Assembly (NCBI RefSeq): GCF_028389875.1
Contig: NC_084677.1
Location: forward strand, 10,458,017 to 10,522,016
DNA from: Rhea pennata
Lineage: Eukaryota > Chordata > Aves > Rheiformes > Rheidae
Length of the DNA: 64,000 nt
Direction of reading: 5' to 3'
The position numbers were made by a program, and so were the translations under genes. Shown here one piece after another: positions 10,301 through 27,640 of the stretch; the first letter of the stretch is position 1, and each line of letters begins with the position of its first letter. The notes below the pieces were generated by a model, which worked only from the letters and a program-made list of their open reading frames with translations, did no database searches and was not told where the DNA came from.

Positions 10301-13300
10301 TTCCTTCCACGCTAAAGACATGCGAGAAGAAAGCTCATCTTGCAAGCTTCTCCCTTTTCTCTGACAACAAGCCACTCAAATTTTACATTATCCCAGGCAA
10401 CTGTGAGACTACAACAAACAGATGTCGTAAGAAATAGCCAGAGTAAACACATGCATCCTAAGTGAGGGGGTTACGTTACTTGGTTTTCACAAGGGAGATA
10501 TAGGTATAACATACATCATGCTCAAGTGCAGTTCCCATTCAGAAATCTGCTTTATAACAATAACACACTCAGGTGTACCACGTCCTGACAGAGCACAAAC
10601 GATGCAATCAACTGCCAAGAATAATTTTCAGGGAATACAACTGAGTAAATACCTAGTTGGCATGGTAACTGGAAGAATGGGACTATAATTTTACAGATTA
10701 GAAAATACTCCTGTATTTTGCAAAAGTAGCAATAGTATTTCATTTATGACCTCATTAGAAGACACCATCCAAATATTTCTGAGGAGTATCATCTGTTTCT
10801 GCAGTCTTCCTATTGCACCTAACTAAATGAACACCATGATGATAATATCCCAGAAATATTTCATGTGCACCTCTTGCACTCCCCAAACGAATACAGCCGC
10901 TCCACAGCTGGGTGTCCAGCAGAAGTATATGGAGGTCTAGATTTGCAAGAGGCTTTCTAGCCTGGCCTGCAACTGTCAACACAACCAGCAAAACCCTGCT
11001 CTGCTGGTAGGACCTGTCTAACAAAGCAACAGAACTAAAGCTTCATCCCAAAGTTTGGGCGTTCACTTCTTTACAACCAAAAAAGTACACTTGTCCATTA
11101 TTTCCTCGTGAATAATTTTTCAGCTTTACTGGAGGGGAAAATGTGACAAAATAACAATGAACACAGAAGGTCTAGAGAAAAAAAGTGATCCCAAGAAATC
11201 TGGTGAGACTCTCATTTCCAGGAACTAGTCAGGACATTATATTTTTTTCTGTCATTAGATACTGAAAGAGCTCATTTAATTTTTAAGCTTGGGAGCTACT
11301 CTTTGTTCATGCTTCCTGGGTGGCAGCTGACTCAGGCTAGATGTACCAGGCACCTACAGGCAGCTGCTCGTGGTCATGGAGCTGGAGCAGAAGTGACCAC
11401 CTGCAGTGGTGAGGCAGCAGTGGGCAATTGGGGGTTACTAGACTGTCGCAGCTGGAGAGAGAATGGGTTAGCTGGGACACTACCTTTGTTGCAATGACTG
11501 TAGTGGATTCATATTTATTGCGCCAGTTAATACTAATTTCTCTACTATTTCACCTACATTTTGGCACAGTGGCCTTCAAGGATGATTGGTTTTACAAGCA
11601 GAAACCACAGTGCGAATTAATTTCTTAATAAACCTAGACTTGTCTTCTGATCAATGGTGTCTGTTACCATTTGCAACCAGGAATGAAAGTTTAAGGCCAA
11701 GTTATAGGACTTGTAGAAAGGAAAAGTTTTTAGTAAAGAAGCTGGACACTCTTTTTACGGGGTTGCACTGCAGAGTTCTGCACTAAAAGGAGGGAAAGGC
11801 CCTAACCCTTGGACTGAAGCTCTCCATTACGGCAATTTTCCCTGGCAAACATAAGCTTTCAGATCAACATCAAGCTTGCCAGACACTTGTTTCTTTAATG
11901 CAGTTCTCAGATCACTGATGTTTCCAAATTTAAACTCATACCTCAGCGTTTCCTGGGCCAGTTTTTCCCTCAGAGGAGGGAAGCAGGCAGGGAGGGGTGC
12001 AGACGTCCTTTGAACAGAAACAGCTGTGGACATGACTGGCTGGGTGCAGTGGCCAGAAACCCTCCACTCGAGCTCCTGGGCCAGGAGATAGGCAGAACTG
12101 CTGTGACAGAGGAGGAGCAATTGGGGCCCCAGTGTCATCGTTAGCCACAGGTGCCAGCAGGCAGCCTCCGCTGCAGGCAAAGCCCTTGCAGGGTCTCCAG
12201 GGTCTGATGGGGACCTGCTCATGGGTAGATAAGCAGTTTGTGCTGGGTCTTAATTGGCTCCTTAAAACTTCTCTGGGCTTTGGAAATTAATAAATGGACA
12301 TTGCCAGCTCACAGAGTTTATAAATCAGCCTTTGGTCAGGTCTCTGTCCCTTTTCTTGGCCATCATCTCAGCTGAGCTTCTAAATGGAAAACCAACAGTG
12401 CTGAGATATCTGACTGACGTGCTAAGCTCAGCTATGCCCAGAAGGAGATTTATTTTTGAGCAGGTTTTCCCCATTAACTTCATGTCTTTCCAGTTTATTC
12501 ACTGATAACAGCAAGGAGCAGCTGTTTTAATGTGGGGCGAGATAACCCTCCAGCAGAACAAAAGCAAGATCTCAGTTAAGCAAACATCTGTTGGACATCA
12601 GCTGGGAACAGCACATCACGGGGCCATATCCCACTTGTATTCCTCATGCGAAAAGCCCTGAGACTTCACTGAACCTTCTTGAACAGAGCACCATGACAGG
12701 ATTGGTCTTCAAGAGCTTTCAAAAATATGTTTGCCCTTTTCTCATCCCCGATTTTGTTTACTAAACGTAGTACATAAGTATTAAATACTCATGCAACCTA
12801 TAGACTAAAATCTACATTGCAAACACAAGTCAAAATCTAGACAGATTTTATGTACGCTCCCAAGCGATTCAAAGTTTAATCAAATTGGAAGCATGTTCAG
12901 CTGACTGATTGCAGCTGTGCAAAGCAAAATACCCCGAGCCCTAGTGGGGCCGCAGTCGCTTACTTTTCGTGAGCATTCAATCCATGCTCTTTGGTTTCTG
13001 CTGCCTTCCTATAGCATCACTTAAAATCCAGGGACTGCAGAGCTGGAAACCCAAGGGACCAGCGAGCTGAACACTGGGAGCCTACAGCAAATTGACATAG
13101 AGCAGGACCTACATCACCCACTTACCAAGGCTTCATCTATATGCACCATGTGCGTTTTGAATATTAACAGTTTGTGACATTGTAACATTTCCATAGAAAA
13201 AGCTGAAAAGCAGAGGTGATTATTTGTTTAAGAGTACCTGAAGAAATATGACTGATCTCTCCGTGCCCTAGGGCTTTGAAGACTTGCAGAACATGATGCA

Positions 13301-14080
13301 CCGGCAGTTTCAAGAGGTTGTATCTGTAACTATCTCTCATTTCTTGTCTAATAGAGATTTTGTGACACCAGGCTTTTCTGCCTCGGGTTTGTGTTGAGTC
13401 CTGAGCTCTGTAATGACGAGTGTTCAGCATAAAAAACTATTTCATTTACAGATCAGGAGTTAGTCTTCATGTCCTTGAAGCCAATGCCAAAACTTCTATT
13501 GGCTTGCACAGTACAGTCAGATTCCCTCTCTGGTTAGAGACAGACTTTCTTCACTCAGCTTTGACCCCCACGTCCATGAGCACAGAGAGACTTTTACTGT
13601 CCTTGGAGCCTCTTGACTGACTTGTGCAAGGATTTCCATGCCTCTCAGACTGAGTCCTCTCTCCACTACACGGCATGAGTTTCACCCACACTGCGGGTGA
13701 GAGGACCCTTTGGAGATGCAGGGAAGAAGACAAATAGGCTGACGGTGGTGGTATGTCACACTCTTTCCCAAAACACTCCCTTGAGCTCAGAAATGATTCA
13801 GGACTTGGCTTGGGTTAGTGAGTACTAAAGCCATGTCCTCATGGACACATGCAGGCGAGTGCCCCAGATTTCAGTGGCCTTTTGTCAAGTTTCTCTGCAG
13901 AAGGACCCTGACGGCATTTCCACCAGCACCGACGGTTTGCTCTGCTGCTGACGGACAGGTGAATCCTCACGCCCTTCATCGACCTCACCACTCATCAGTT
14001 AAGAGTCTGATCTTACTGTAAAATGAGGTTGTTAATTTTGCCAGCTACAGGCAGTGCGAGGCAGGAAGCTCCGGCAGGAA
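7371..14080. other. intergenic, no gene recognised
   Basis: This is mostly ordinary composition. AT-rich, repeat-free segments at about 7395-7575, 7985-8095 and 9530-9775 look like candidate conserved non-coding elements, with homeodomain-type TAAT sites and one ERR/SF-1-type site at 8083-8091. GC-rich patches lie at 9370-9500 and 9820-9960. Open frames are short and unrecognised. Confidence 0.5.
8083..8091 (-). promoter_or_regulatory. ERR/SF-1-type nuclear receptor site
   Basis: TGACCTTGA is an exact TCAAGGTCA on the minus strand. The overlapping plus-strand sequence TGAAGGTCC is a near match, which makes the site almost palindromic. It sits at the end of an AT-rich candidate conserved segment. 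Confidence 0.4.
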
Positions 14081-14800
14081 GCACCGCTCACCGGCGTGCT
14101 CAGCGCCCCAGCCCTAACAGCGCTGTGACCACGGCGAGCCCGGCGGGCGCCCGCGCTCGCCTCTCCAGCCCGGCCCTGCCTCGTGGCGGGGCTTGGTGAT
14201 GATGACGGACTGCACTGCCACAGCCACTAAATATCTGTAATTTACTCACTGAGCTGCACAAAGCTTTTCTTTTGGTCCTCAATTTTTTTTTGCCCCTCTA
14301 AAACTCGGGGTTTGCTAAGCAAAGCAGGGCACCGGCAGGGCCAGGAGGAGGGAGCAGCCGAGCAAGCCCCTCCGCAGCCGCCCGCGGCCCGGGCCCCGCT
14401 CCCGGCCGGCACTCGGCAACGCGGGCAGCTGAAAAGCGAAGGGAAACCAACGCGGAAAAAAAGGAGACAACCAGAAAAGCCCGTAACTCCGGGCCCGAAG
14501 CAGCTGTTCAGTCCTCACCCTCCCAGCAATTCCAAGGGAAATAAAACACTACGGAATTAATAGAGGAGGGGAAATCGGAGCCGGCGCCACGGCGAGCTCC
14601 ACGGTGCTCATCCGGAGCCGCCAGGCGCGCGGCCGGCAGCGCGGCTCCGGCTGGCGGCTTGCGCTCGTCCCCCGACGCAGGTCCGAAAGGCGGCGTGGGG
14701 CTGCAGCGGGGCCGGAGCAGGAGCCCACGCGGCGCTGGGAGCGGCCGTCCCGTGTCGACGGAGAGCTCGCCCCAGCCCTCGCGCTGAAATACAACTAGCG
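14081..14800. promoter_or_regulatory. small CpG-rich block
   Basis: CpG density rises at 14090-14210 and again at 14330-14800, with a short AT-rich interruption. No exon is recognised. It could be a small CpG island or local GC-rich sequence. Confidence 0.35.
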
Positions 14801-17800
14801 CCTGGTTAACCTTGCTCCCTGCAGAAGTTCACAACCGTGTGGGTAATCACCTGCCGCTCCTGCTGCCTCGAAGGAGCGGCGGAGCTTGCTACAGTGAGAT
14901 TTCTCTTCCAGCACTGCAGGTTTAAGAGCTGTGGTTCGGGGGATTTCAGTGAAGTGTCTCCTTCAGGTTGCCCCGTTCAAACCAGCTTTTGATGGTCGCC
15001 TGTCACTGCCCACCCCACTAACTCTGGAAAAGGAAACAAAACCGCACTCATCACCCTATGAAATCCCAGCAGCAGCCCTGTAAGCAAACGAGCTTGCTGA
15101 ATCCCTTCCTCCCCTGAGCCTTACGCGATTACCACGAAACAGAAGGCACCTGCAAGGCAAGGGAGCTCCTTTGAAGTGAGGAGTCTGCAGTCTGGGGAGA
15201 AAGCAAGGGGGGGGTTGCAAAACAAAACCCTATTAACTTTGGTCCTGACTTTCAGCACTGCTAGTCATGCATATTTGGTTCTTTTTTTTTTTACCTGAAA
15301 ATGAAGATGTTAATTGGAGCTGACGGTTTTCATAGGTTTTCCCATTAACGACATTTTTAGCCGCAGTAGGGCCCAATTCTTCTGTTACTTCAAGCACTTT
15401 CCCAAGGGAATTTTTTAACCTTTCTTTTGAAATGTCTTGTGCCACTTAGAGAGAAAAAGAGTGTTTATCGACTTGTTGTATACCAGGTACCAGCAGTTGT
15501 GAATTCCAGGCTCTTCTGAACCTGGGACACCCGAGCACCCAAGACTCCTGGATGTGGGTTGAAGAGGTACAACAAACTAGCACGAAGCAGCAACGAGCCT
15601 GAAGCAGAGCTCTGGACTTTGCTGGTCAGTTATTAGGCTCAGTCCCCATGTCTCAGGGTGGCAGCTTTTTCCTGCAGTGCTCTGAACTTCCTAAAAGCTC
15701 TGGGCTGGGTGGCAGAGCCCTGGTAGAGAACTCCCTCTGTGCAGGCACCCTCCCGGCCAGGGAGGTGCCTCCTGCCCAGGTGACACTCTCTGCATAAGGC
15801 TGAGCTTTCCCTGAGAAGCTGCAGCGAAAGTTGCCTTCTGCTGGACTTTGCTGACTAGTTTTGCATCATGCAGCTGATTTCAATCACAGCAATGAGACAT
15901 CTCTCTCATCTCTCTGGGCCACTGGCACATTTACAGCAGCAACATCTGGAGTCAGGATTTGATTACATATATGTGGGCAACATGCCGCAGAAGAGTAAGG
16001 GAATAAGGGAAGGGAAACTGAAGACAGTAGAAGATAATTTGAGATCCAGCCTGTCCCAAGGAGCTGCATGGGGAAGGTGCTGCTTTCAGGTCTTCTAACT
16101 TCACCCGTGAAGCCTCCAGAGGTTTTCTCTGACCATTGGCTCTTGCTCACAATGTATTTGTAGAGTACTTAAAAATCAATCCTCCTAAAAACCCCAACCT
16201 CCCTCATCAAAGAGGGAAGAACTAGAAAGAGAGTATGCTGTCTCCCAGCCTTCCTGCTTAGGACACCATCACTTCTGCTACCATGGCCTGCTCTATCATT
16301 TGACCTCCTGCTGCCCTCACAAACCATGCCTAGCTGGCGGGATGCATGGACTGGAAGTGCAGATGTCATGGTTGAAGTGTTTGCACTTGGATGCCAATAG
16401 CTAAGGAGGTTCCAGCTGACATCATTAACCAAAGTATAGTGCTTTTCAGAAAGGTCACTTTGCATAACAGCTCAGTGCATGAGCATGCAATAATGGTGTC
16501 GCCTGTCCTGAAACGCAGGATGGGTCACTGCCGACAGCTCTGCCCGATGCCAGTCAGACACCCCAACCCAGCTGTCCTCGGGCCGGCATAGCTCCTTGTA
16601 ACTGCACGATTCTGGAAGACAGTTATGTCTGCAGCAGACGCAGGCTCCGTTCCAAAGATGACCTCTACGGTAGCAATTAAGATAGTTGCTCAAGCCCCTT
16701 TTTCTGCCATAGATCAGATCCTACATGCTGACATTTTGTTAACTTGGTGGATCCAAGAACATTTTGTTTTTACAGCTGGTTTCCTTATATAATATTATCT
16801 ATATATAATTTATTAGTTTCATACGACACGTGAAGCAAAAGCCTTCAGAAACCATATTCATTACTTCCTGGCCCACGTTTGCCTTCCACTCGCTTTGTAG
16901 GAAGAAATCCAGTCCAGCCCACTGGCACCCCAGAGCCAGCGCTTCCAGCCCTGGGGCAGGCATGAACCAGCCCCACAACCTCCCTCCACATCCTCACAGC
17001 TGTGCTGCCAATGGCAGCACAGCCCTAAGAAACTTATTTTCACATGTGAAAGAAGGAATTTAAGGTAGAAAAAAATGGGGAAAAGATACCATATATGCAC
17101 TATCCAGAAAACATGGTAGCCTCTCTCTTCTGACTGGCACTGCTGGTCCCAGGTGGGCAAAACAGCCCCCGTGGCTCTGTCGCAGCCGTCTGGACTCGCT
17201 CCAAGAGGGCCTGGTTTCATGGTCGCCTGGTCATGAAGCCCAGCAAGCCAGCAATTAACAGTCCTTGGGGAATTCAGGATCATTGCCCCACTGGCTTCCC
17301 ATGCCGATGTCATTGCCATCATCTCTGAGCCCAAAGCGTGGCTATTCGCAGTAAATATTATATGATGTCAGGGAACCTTGCAGCAGAGCAGGAAAACTCC
17401 TGGCAGTATTTACCATGCACCACCTTCTACCCATCTGGCATGTTTTCCTTGCAAATATTAAGGCTGAATAGCAGGCAGGTAAGGAAACCTGACAAATGCG
17501 ACGTTGATGGGAACGGCCTTGGTACTTGATACTTGCGCTGTGGTCAGGACTGCGCTTGCTGCTAGATATGGCAGAGAGCCAGGAACGCTCTTCCAACGCG
17601 CCCGGTGTTACTGGGCACGCGCGAGGGCACAGCGCCTCTCGGCAAGGTGCTCTCTAACCGGGCAGGACACCCCTTCTCTGTCGGTAACCAAAAAAAGCAG
17701 GGGTGGAGGGTAAGGCTCTACTACATGGTGGTGAAGCCAGCGGTGGCCCAGAGATGGACCCTGCTCCGTCACAGTGCCCTTGGGCAGGACAGCAAAGGCA

Positions 17801-19239
17801 GCCGCTGACAGATGGCCAGGGCAGCATTAGGCAGACTAGAAGTGGCAATAAAATTCCATTAAGTCATTTAGATATGAAATACTGGAGAATCCCAAACGCC
17901 ACGAATCCAACCTGAATGAACTCTGTCGCCGAGACGCCAGTTCTGCAGCCTTTCCCGCTGGCTTGCTCGCAGCCTCCAGCTCTCTGTCCTGTCGGCCCTG
18001 ATCTGTTCGGGTTACAAGCGCTTCATTCGGAGCAGATTCTCTCTCCCTATCAGGGACTGCTACTCCCAACCCTCCTCCTCACACCGCATCCTCAGCACAG
18101 CAACTTCTCCCTGCCTTGGCCGGGCCAGGCTTAGTTCTCTAAATCAGCAGTTGTCCCAAAAGTGCCAGTCTTGGGGGGAGGGCGTGGGGTCGTGTCAAGA
18201 ATTAACCCAGAGAAAGCCTAACACACTATTCACTGCAAAAACATGGGCATTTTCATAGAGCAACATGGTGAGTTTTTCTCAACTGTATCAGTTTTGTTAT
18301 TTCTATAGCAAAAAAAGTTTTCTTGTTCAGGGGTTTTGCCTTCTGAAATTTTGCAGGCTGACTAAAGCGTGACCACGTGCGTGCGTCTCTGTCTGTCTGT
18401 CGTGTGTGTATCTTGCATGCTGACTGAGAGCTTTTCCCAGGGGTGCAAACTTTCACATACAATTATAATGCTGGTAAGGACGTGTTGGAGGGGAAGCGCT
18501 ACGTGTGGATACCACCCCCCCACCCCCCACCCCCGCCTGGCAGCTTGTTTCTGGCCTGAAAGTAGCCATGAAGCTCCATCACCCTGGGGCTGCAGGCAGG
18601 TGTTATTCCAGAAGAAATGGCTTTTCCGGGGGTTGGTTTGGCAATCAGGCAGGCACCGTGCCAGGAACGCATCGCTGCCTGGGCCTGGCCTCGTCACGGA
18701 CAGCAGCACTCGTCCCCCACCAGGTCACACCAGCGATGACCCACCCCGGCTCTCACCAGGTCGCTGCTTCGCTCCTGAGAAATCGCAGCGTGGAGGCTGG
18801 AAGGGGCTTGCTAGCTCCAGGCCCTGGGAGGCGAAAGGGCGAGCAGGAGGAGCACGTTTTGGGAGGCAGAGGTGTTTGGGCCCACAGGCACGTTTCTGCA
18901 GCCCAGCTCTGCCCGGACACTACAAGCACCAGGCCAGCGCTTCCCAGGAGCTCGCAGGAGACACCGCGCGCTGAAGGCTCATTTGTTCCTGTGGTGTATT
19001 ACACAGAAAGTGCCTGGCCTTTTCCTGACGCGGCAGGGTTTTTTTAGAGAAAGGCTAGAGAAGAACGTAAGAGCATAAAAATCGCTGTGCAGACAGGCTG
19101 TCTTGCAGGGGTGCTCCCGGGCGGCTCAGTAACGCCGGCAGCAAACGCAGCTTTAGCGCCCTAGCGTGCGTCTCCAGGGCCGTCCAGCCTTCACAGCTGC
19201 CCTCACTCCCGCGACACATCAAAGCGGGACGGAGCATGT
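14801..19239. other. intergenic, no gene recognised
   Basis: This is ordinary sequence. It contains a GT/GTCT simple repeat (about 18376-18412) and a C-rich tract (18512-18536). Nothing coding is recognised on either strand. Confidence 0.5.
18376..18412. repeat. GTGC/GTCT/GTGT microsatellite
   Basis: A compound simple repeat reading gtgcgtgcgtctctgtctgtctgtcgtgtgtgt. Confidence 0.7.
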
Positions 19240-19312
19240 CCCCATCACGTCACGTCACCCCCCCATCACATCACGTCGCCCCATCACACGTCACATCGCC
19301 CCATCGTGACAG
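19240..19312. repeat. short tandem array with CGTCA half sites
   Basis: About four imperfect copies of a 19-20 base unit of the form ccccatcacgtcacgtcac lie in tandem. Copies differ by small substitutions. Each of the first three copies contains CACGTC or ACGTCA, and several match the CGTCA half site of cAMP response elements. Confidence 0.75.
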
Positions 19313-21050
19313 TGGGACACCCCGCCAAGAAGGGCGGAGGTACCTGAGCTCTGGGCTTGATCCACGCCGCCCAGCTGGGATCTCTGGTGGAGCTGGGATG
19401 CCAGCGCCAAGCTCGGACAGACACATGGAGACTCAGGATCAGGCCCCGGGTGCCCAGGGCTTGGCTGCACCGCCTCAGCCGCGCTGCTCCTGAGCCGCCC
19501 CCATCAAGCGCACCTCGCTCCCGGGGAGGATTCTCACTCCACCCGGCGGGAAGCACCTGCGGCTTGAACTCACAGCAGAGCCACACGCTGCCTCCGACGC
19601 CCCGGCGAGGTCTGCCCAGCCGTGCGACCCTTCCTGCACAAGGGCTGTGGATCACACCACGGCTCGTGCGTCCCGGCCCGGGCTGGGTGGCCACCCTCCG
19701 CCACCCGTGCCGTCTTGGCAGAAACCAGCAGGAAGGAGCCAGAGACAGCTGAAGGTCTGGAGATGTTCCACGGTGGCTGCGGCGAGCCACATCGGGCCTC
19801 GGCGGGCAGCGGCAGCGCCGTGGTCTGCGTGCTGGAGCAGGCGATTTTCAGCCCCCCCGCCTCGTTTCTGCCTGTAGGGCCACGCGTTTTTTCAGCACGG
19901 ACACCCACGCCATGGGGGCGGCAGCAAGGGACCGCGCCTGGCATCGCCGCAGGGAGCCGCGCGCGGCCCCGGGAGCAGCACCGTGAGCCGTGCGCCACCC
20001 TGGCCACATACGCCCCAACTCCGGCCGGCGCGCAAACGTCCCACCGGTGCCCGCCAGCCTGCGGGGCGGCAGCTCCCGCACCTCACCGGGAGGGAATGGG
20101 GTTACCTGCTTTAACGTGCCGTGCCGGGAACGTAAGCAGAGCAGGGTAGGGCCATGGCCGGTGAGGGTGGCAGATGCCTGCAGATAAAATAGGCTTCCCT
20201 CAAAGCCTCCCAAAGCAGACAAGACCTCGCAACCTTTCAGCCACGGCGCAGCCCCGGAAGCGGCCGGACTGCTTTCACAGCATGAGATGGCTCCTGGCCA
20301 CCAAGGCATCCACACGTTTTGACTTTGGGTCAGATTCATTCATTGCAGCATCACCCAAAAATGTAAACAAGGAAGCCGCGAGCCCCCGGGGAGCCAGGCC
20401 GCGCTGATGGCACGCGTCGATGCCTGACCGCTGTGCTGCCGCCGCGCGCGCGCGAGCAGAACGGCGGGGAAGCGCGAGCCTCGGGCCTCGCCGGGGGGCT
20501 GCCCGGGGCCACCCGCCCCAGCGCAGGCGTGCCGCGCTGCGGGGCTGGGCCGGCACGCGCGCGCCCGCTGCCCCCTCCGCGCGGGGAGCACCCCGCGGCT
20601 GTGTCACCCACCGGCTCGGCCCCGCTCCCGGCCTGGCAGAGCGGAGCAAAACCCCCACGAAGAGCCGCCTGCGCCCCCCGCACAGGAGGCAACACGGTTC
20701 CAGGTCGGTTTTTAAAGGACGACAGGAATTATTTTATTATCTTCATGTCAGATTGTGTTACCGTATTTTGTTAGGGTGCAGCTAGGTCTGCGTGGCAGAC
20801 GCGCTCGCGCGCGGGCCCCGCGGCGGCGGAGCGGGCGGACGGCGCGCCGAGGGCTGCGGCGCCGCGCGGGGCCTCACCCGGCGGCCGCACCGCTGCCGCC
20901 GCCGCCGCCTCGTGCCCCGCGGCCGGGGAGCCGGCCCGAAGGGCTCCTCGGCGCGGGCCCCTGGGCGCAGCCGCCTCGGCCCCCAGCACCTCGCCCCCGT
21001 GCCCGTCGGCAGCGCTACAAAGACGGGGAAATTCCTCTTGCTGTTTGCCA
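19313..21050. other. GC-rich DNA 3' of CLEC19A
   Basis: GC-rich blocks at 19500-20110 and from about 20370 onwards run into the CpG-dense tract over the CLEC19A terminal exon. Open frames occur on both strands together and match nothing. No gene is recognised. Confidence 0.45.
20733..20738 (-). promoter_or_regulatory. alternative distal polyadenylation signal for CLEC19A
   Basis: TTTATT on the plus strand (AATAAA on minus) lies in an AT-rich patch about 700 bases past the CLEC19A stop. It is a candidate distal end only, with no independent support. Confidence 0.25.
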
Positions 21051-21056
21051 TTTATT
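21051..21056 (-). promoter_or_regulatory. CLEC19A: candidate CLEC19A polyadenylation signal
   Basis: The plus strand reads TTTATT, which is AATAAA on the minus strand, 380 bases past the stop codon. It would give a 3' UTR of about 400 bases. A second AATAAA lies at 20733-20738, so the true end may be there. Confidence 0.4.
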
Positions 21057-21435
21057 GCGGCGGAGGGGGAATAATGGCAGCAACGCGAAGGCACTTTGCG
21101 TAACTTAGCAGAAAACACCGCTTTTCCTCCACTTTTCAGGCTCCACAGGCAAAACAGTTGCCTACGCACCGTATTTCTTAGGGGGCGGGGAGCAATAACC
21201 ACGTGGCAAGGTGGCAAAATCGCGGGTTTCCTCTAGCACGGCGCGGCGCTGCGCTTCGAGCCGCAGCCCGGCTCGGCTTCGGGCCCGCTCGGCGCCGGGA
21301 GGCTTCGCCCGGCGGCGGCCGCGGGGCTCCCGCCGCCTCCTGCTCCGGCCCGGCCGCGGCCGCGCGTTGCGGGGGGTGGCGCGGGGGGCGAGCCGGGCAC
21401 GGGGCCCCCGCCGGGCGGCCCCCCGCGCGTCGCCG
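21057..21435 (-). other. CLEC19A: probable CLEC19A 3' UTR
   Basis: This is the sequence between the TAG stop and the nearest AATAAA. It is GC-rich close to the stop (21240-21430) and more mixed afterwards. No coding similarity is seen on either strand. Confidence 0.4.
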
Positions 21436-27240
<5,805 letters not shown>

Positions 27241-27640
27241 GGCCGGCCGGCGCGCTCGCTCCCGGCTCCGCGCGGGGCGGACGTGCCGCGGGGGCGGCCG
27301 GCCGGCCGGCGCGCTGCCCCCTCCCTCCCTGCCTGCCTGCCTCCGGCCAGACCGCCTTCGCAGCCCGCGAGGGACCTTCCTCGCGCTCCTCCGCCTCCTA
27401 CCTGCGGCCTGGCGGGCGGCAGACGGGGCGCCCGCGGGCACGGCCAGCCCCGGCCGGGGAGCGCCCCGGGCGGCGCTTCCCCTCTCCGCGCCCCCGGCGC
27501 GCCCGCTCTGCCCGCCGCGGGACCGGCGAGCGCGGCGGAACCCGGCCGGGGCCGCCGGGCGCTGGCGCCCGCTGGGCTGCGGCGGAGCGCGCGGCGCCGG
27601 GCCGAGGCCCCCGGCCGGTGCGGAAGGTCTGCCTTAGCGC

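Noticed and set aside
10755..11024. 89-codon minus-strand open frame with protein-like composition
   Set aside because: It was considered as a transposon remnant or exon. No motif is recognised and no flanking repeat ends are visible.
19885..19911. REST/RE1-like sequence (ttcagcacggacacccacgcc)
   Set aside because: The left half site is good, but the spacing to the right half is wrong and the GCGCC part is altered. It is not a canonical or known non-canonical arrangement.
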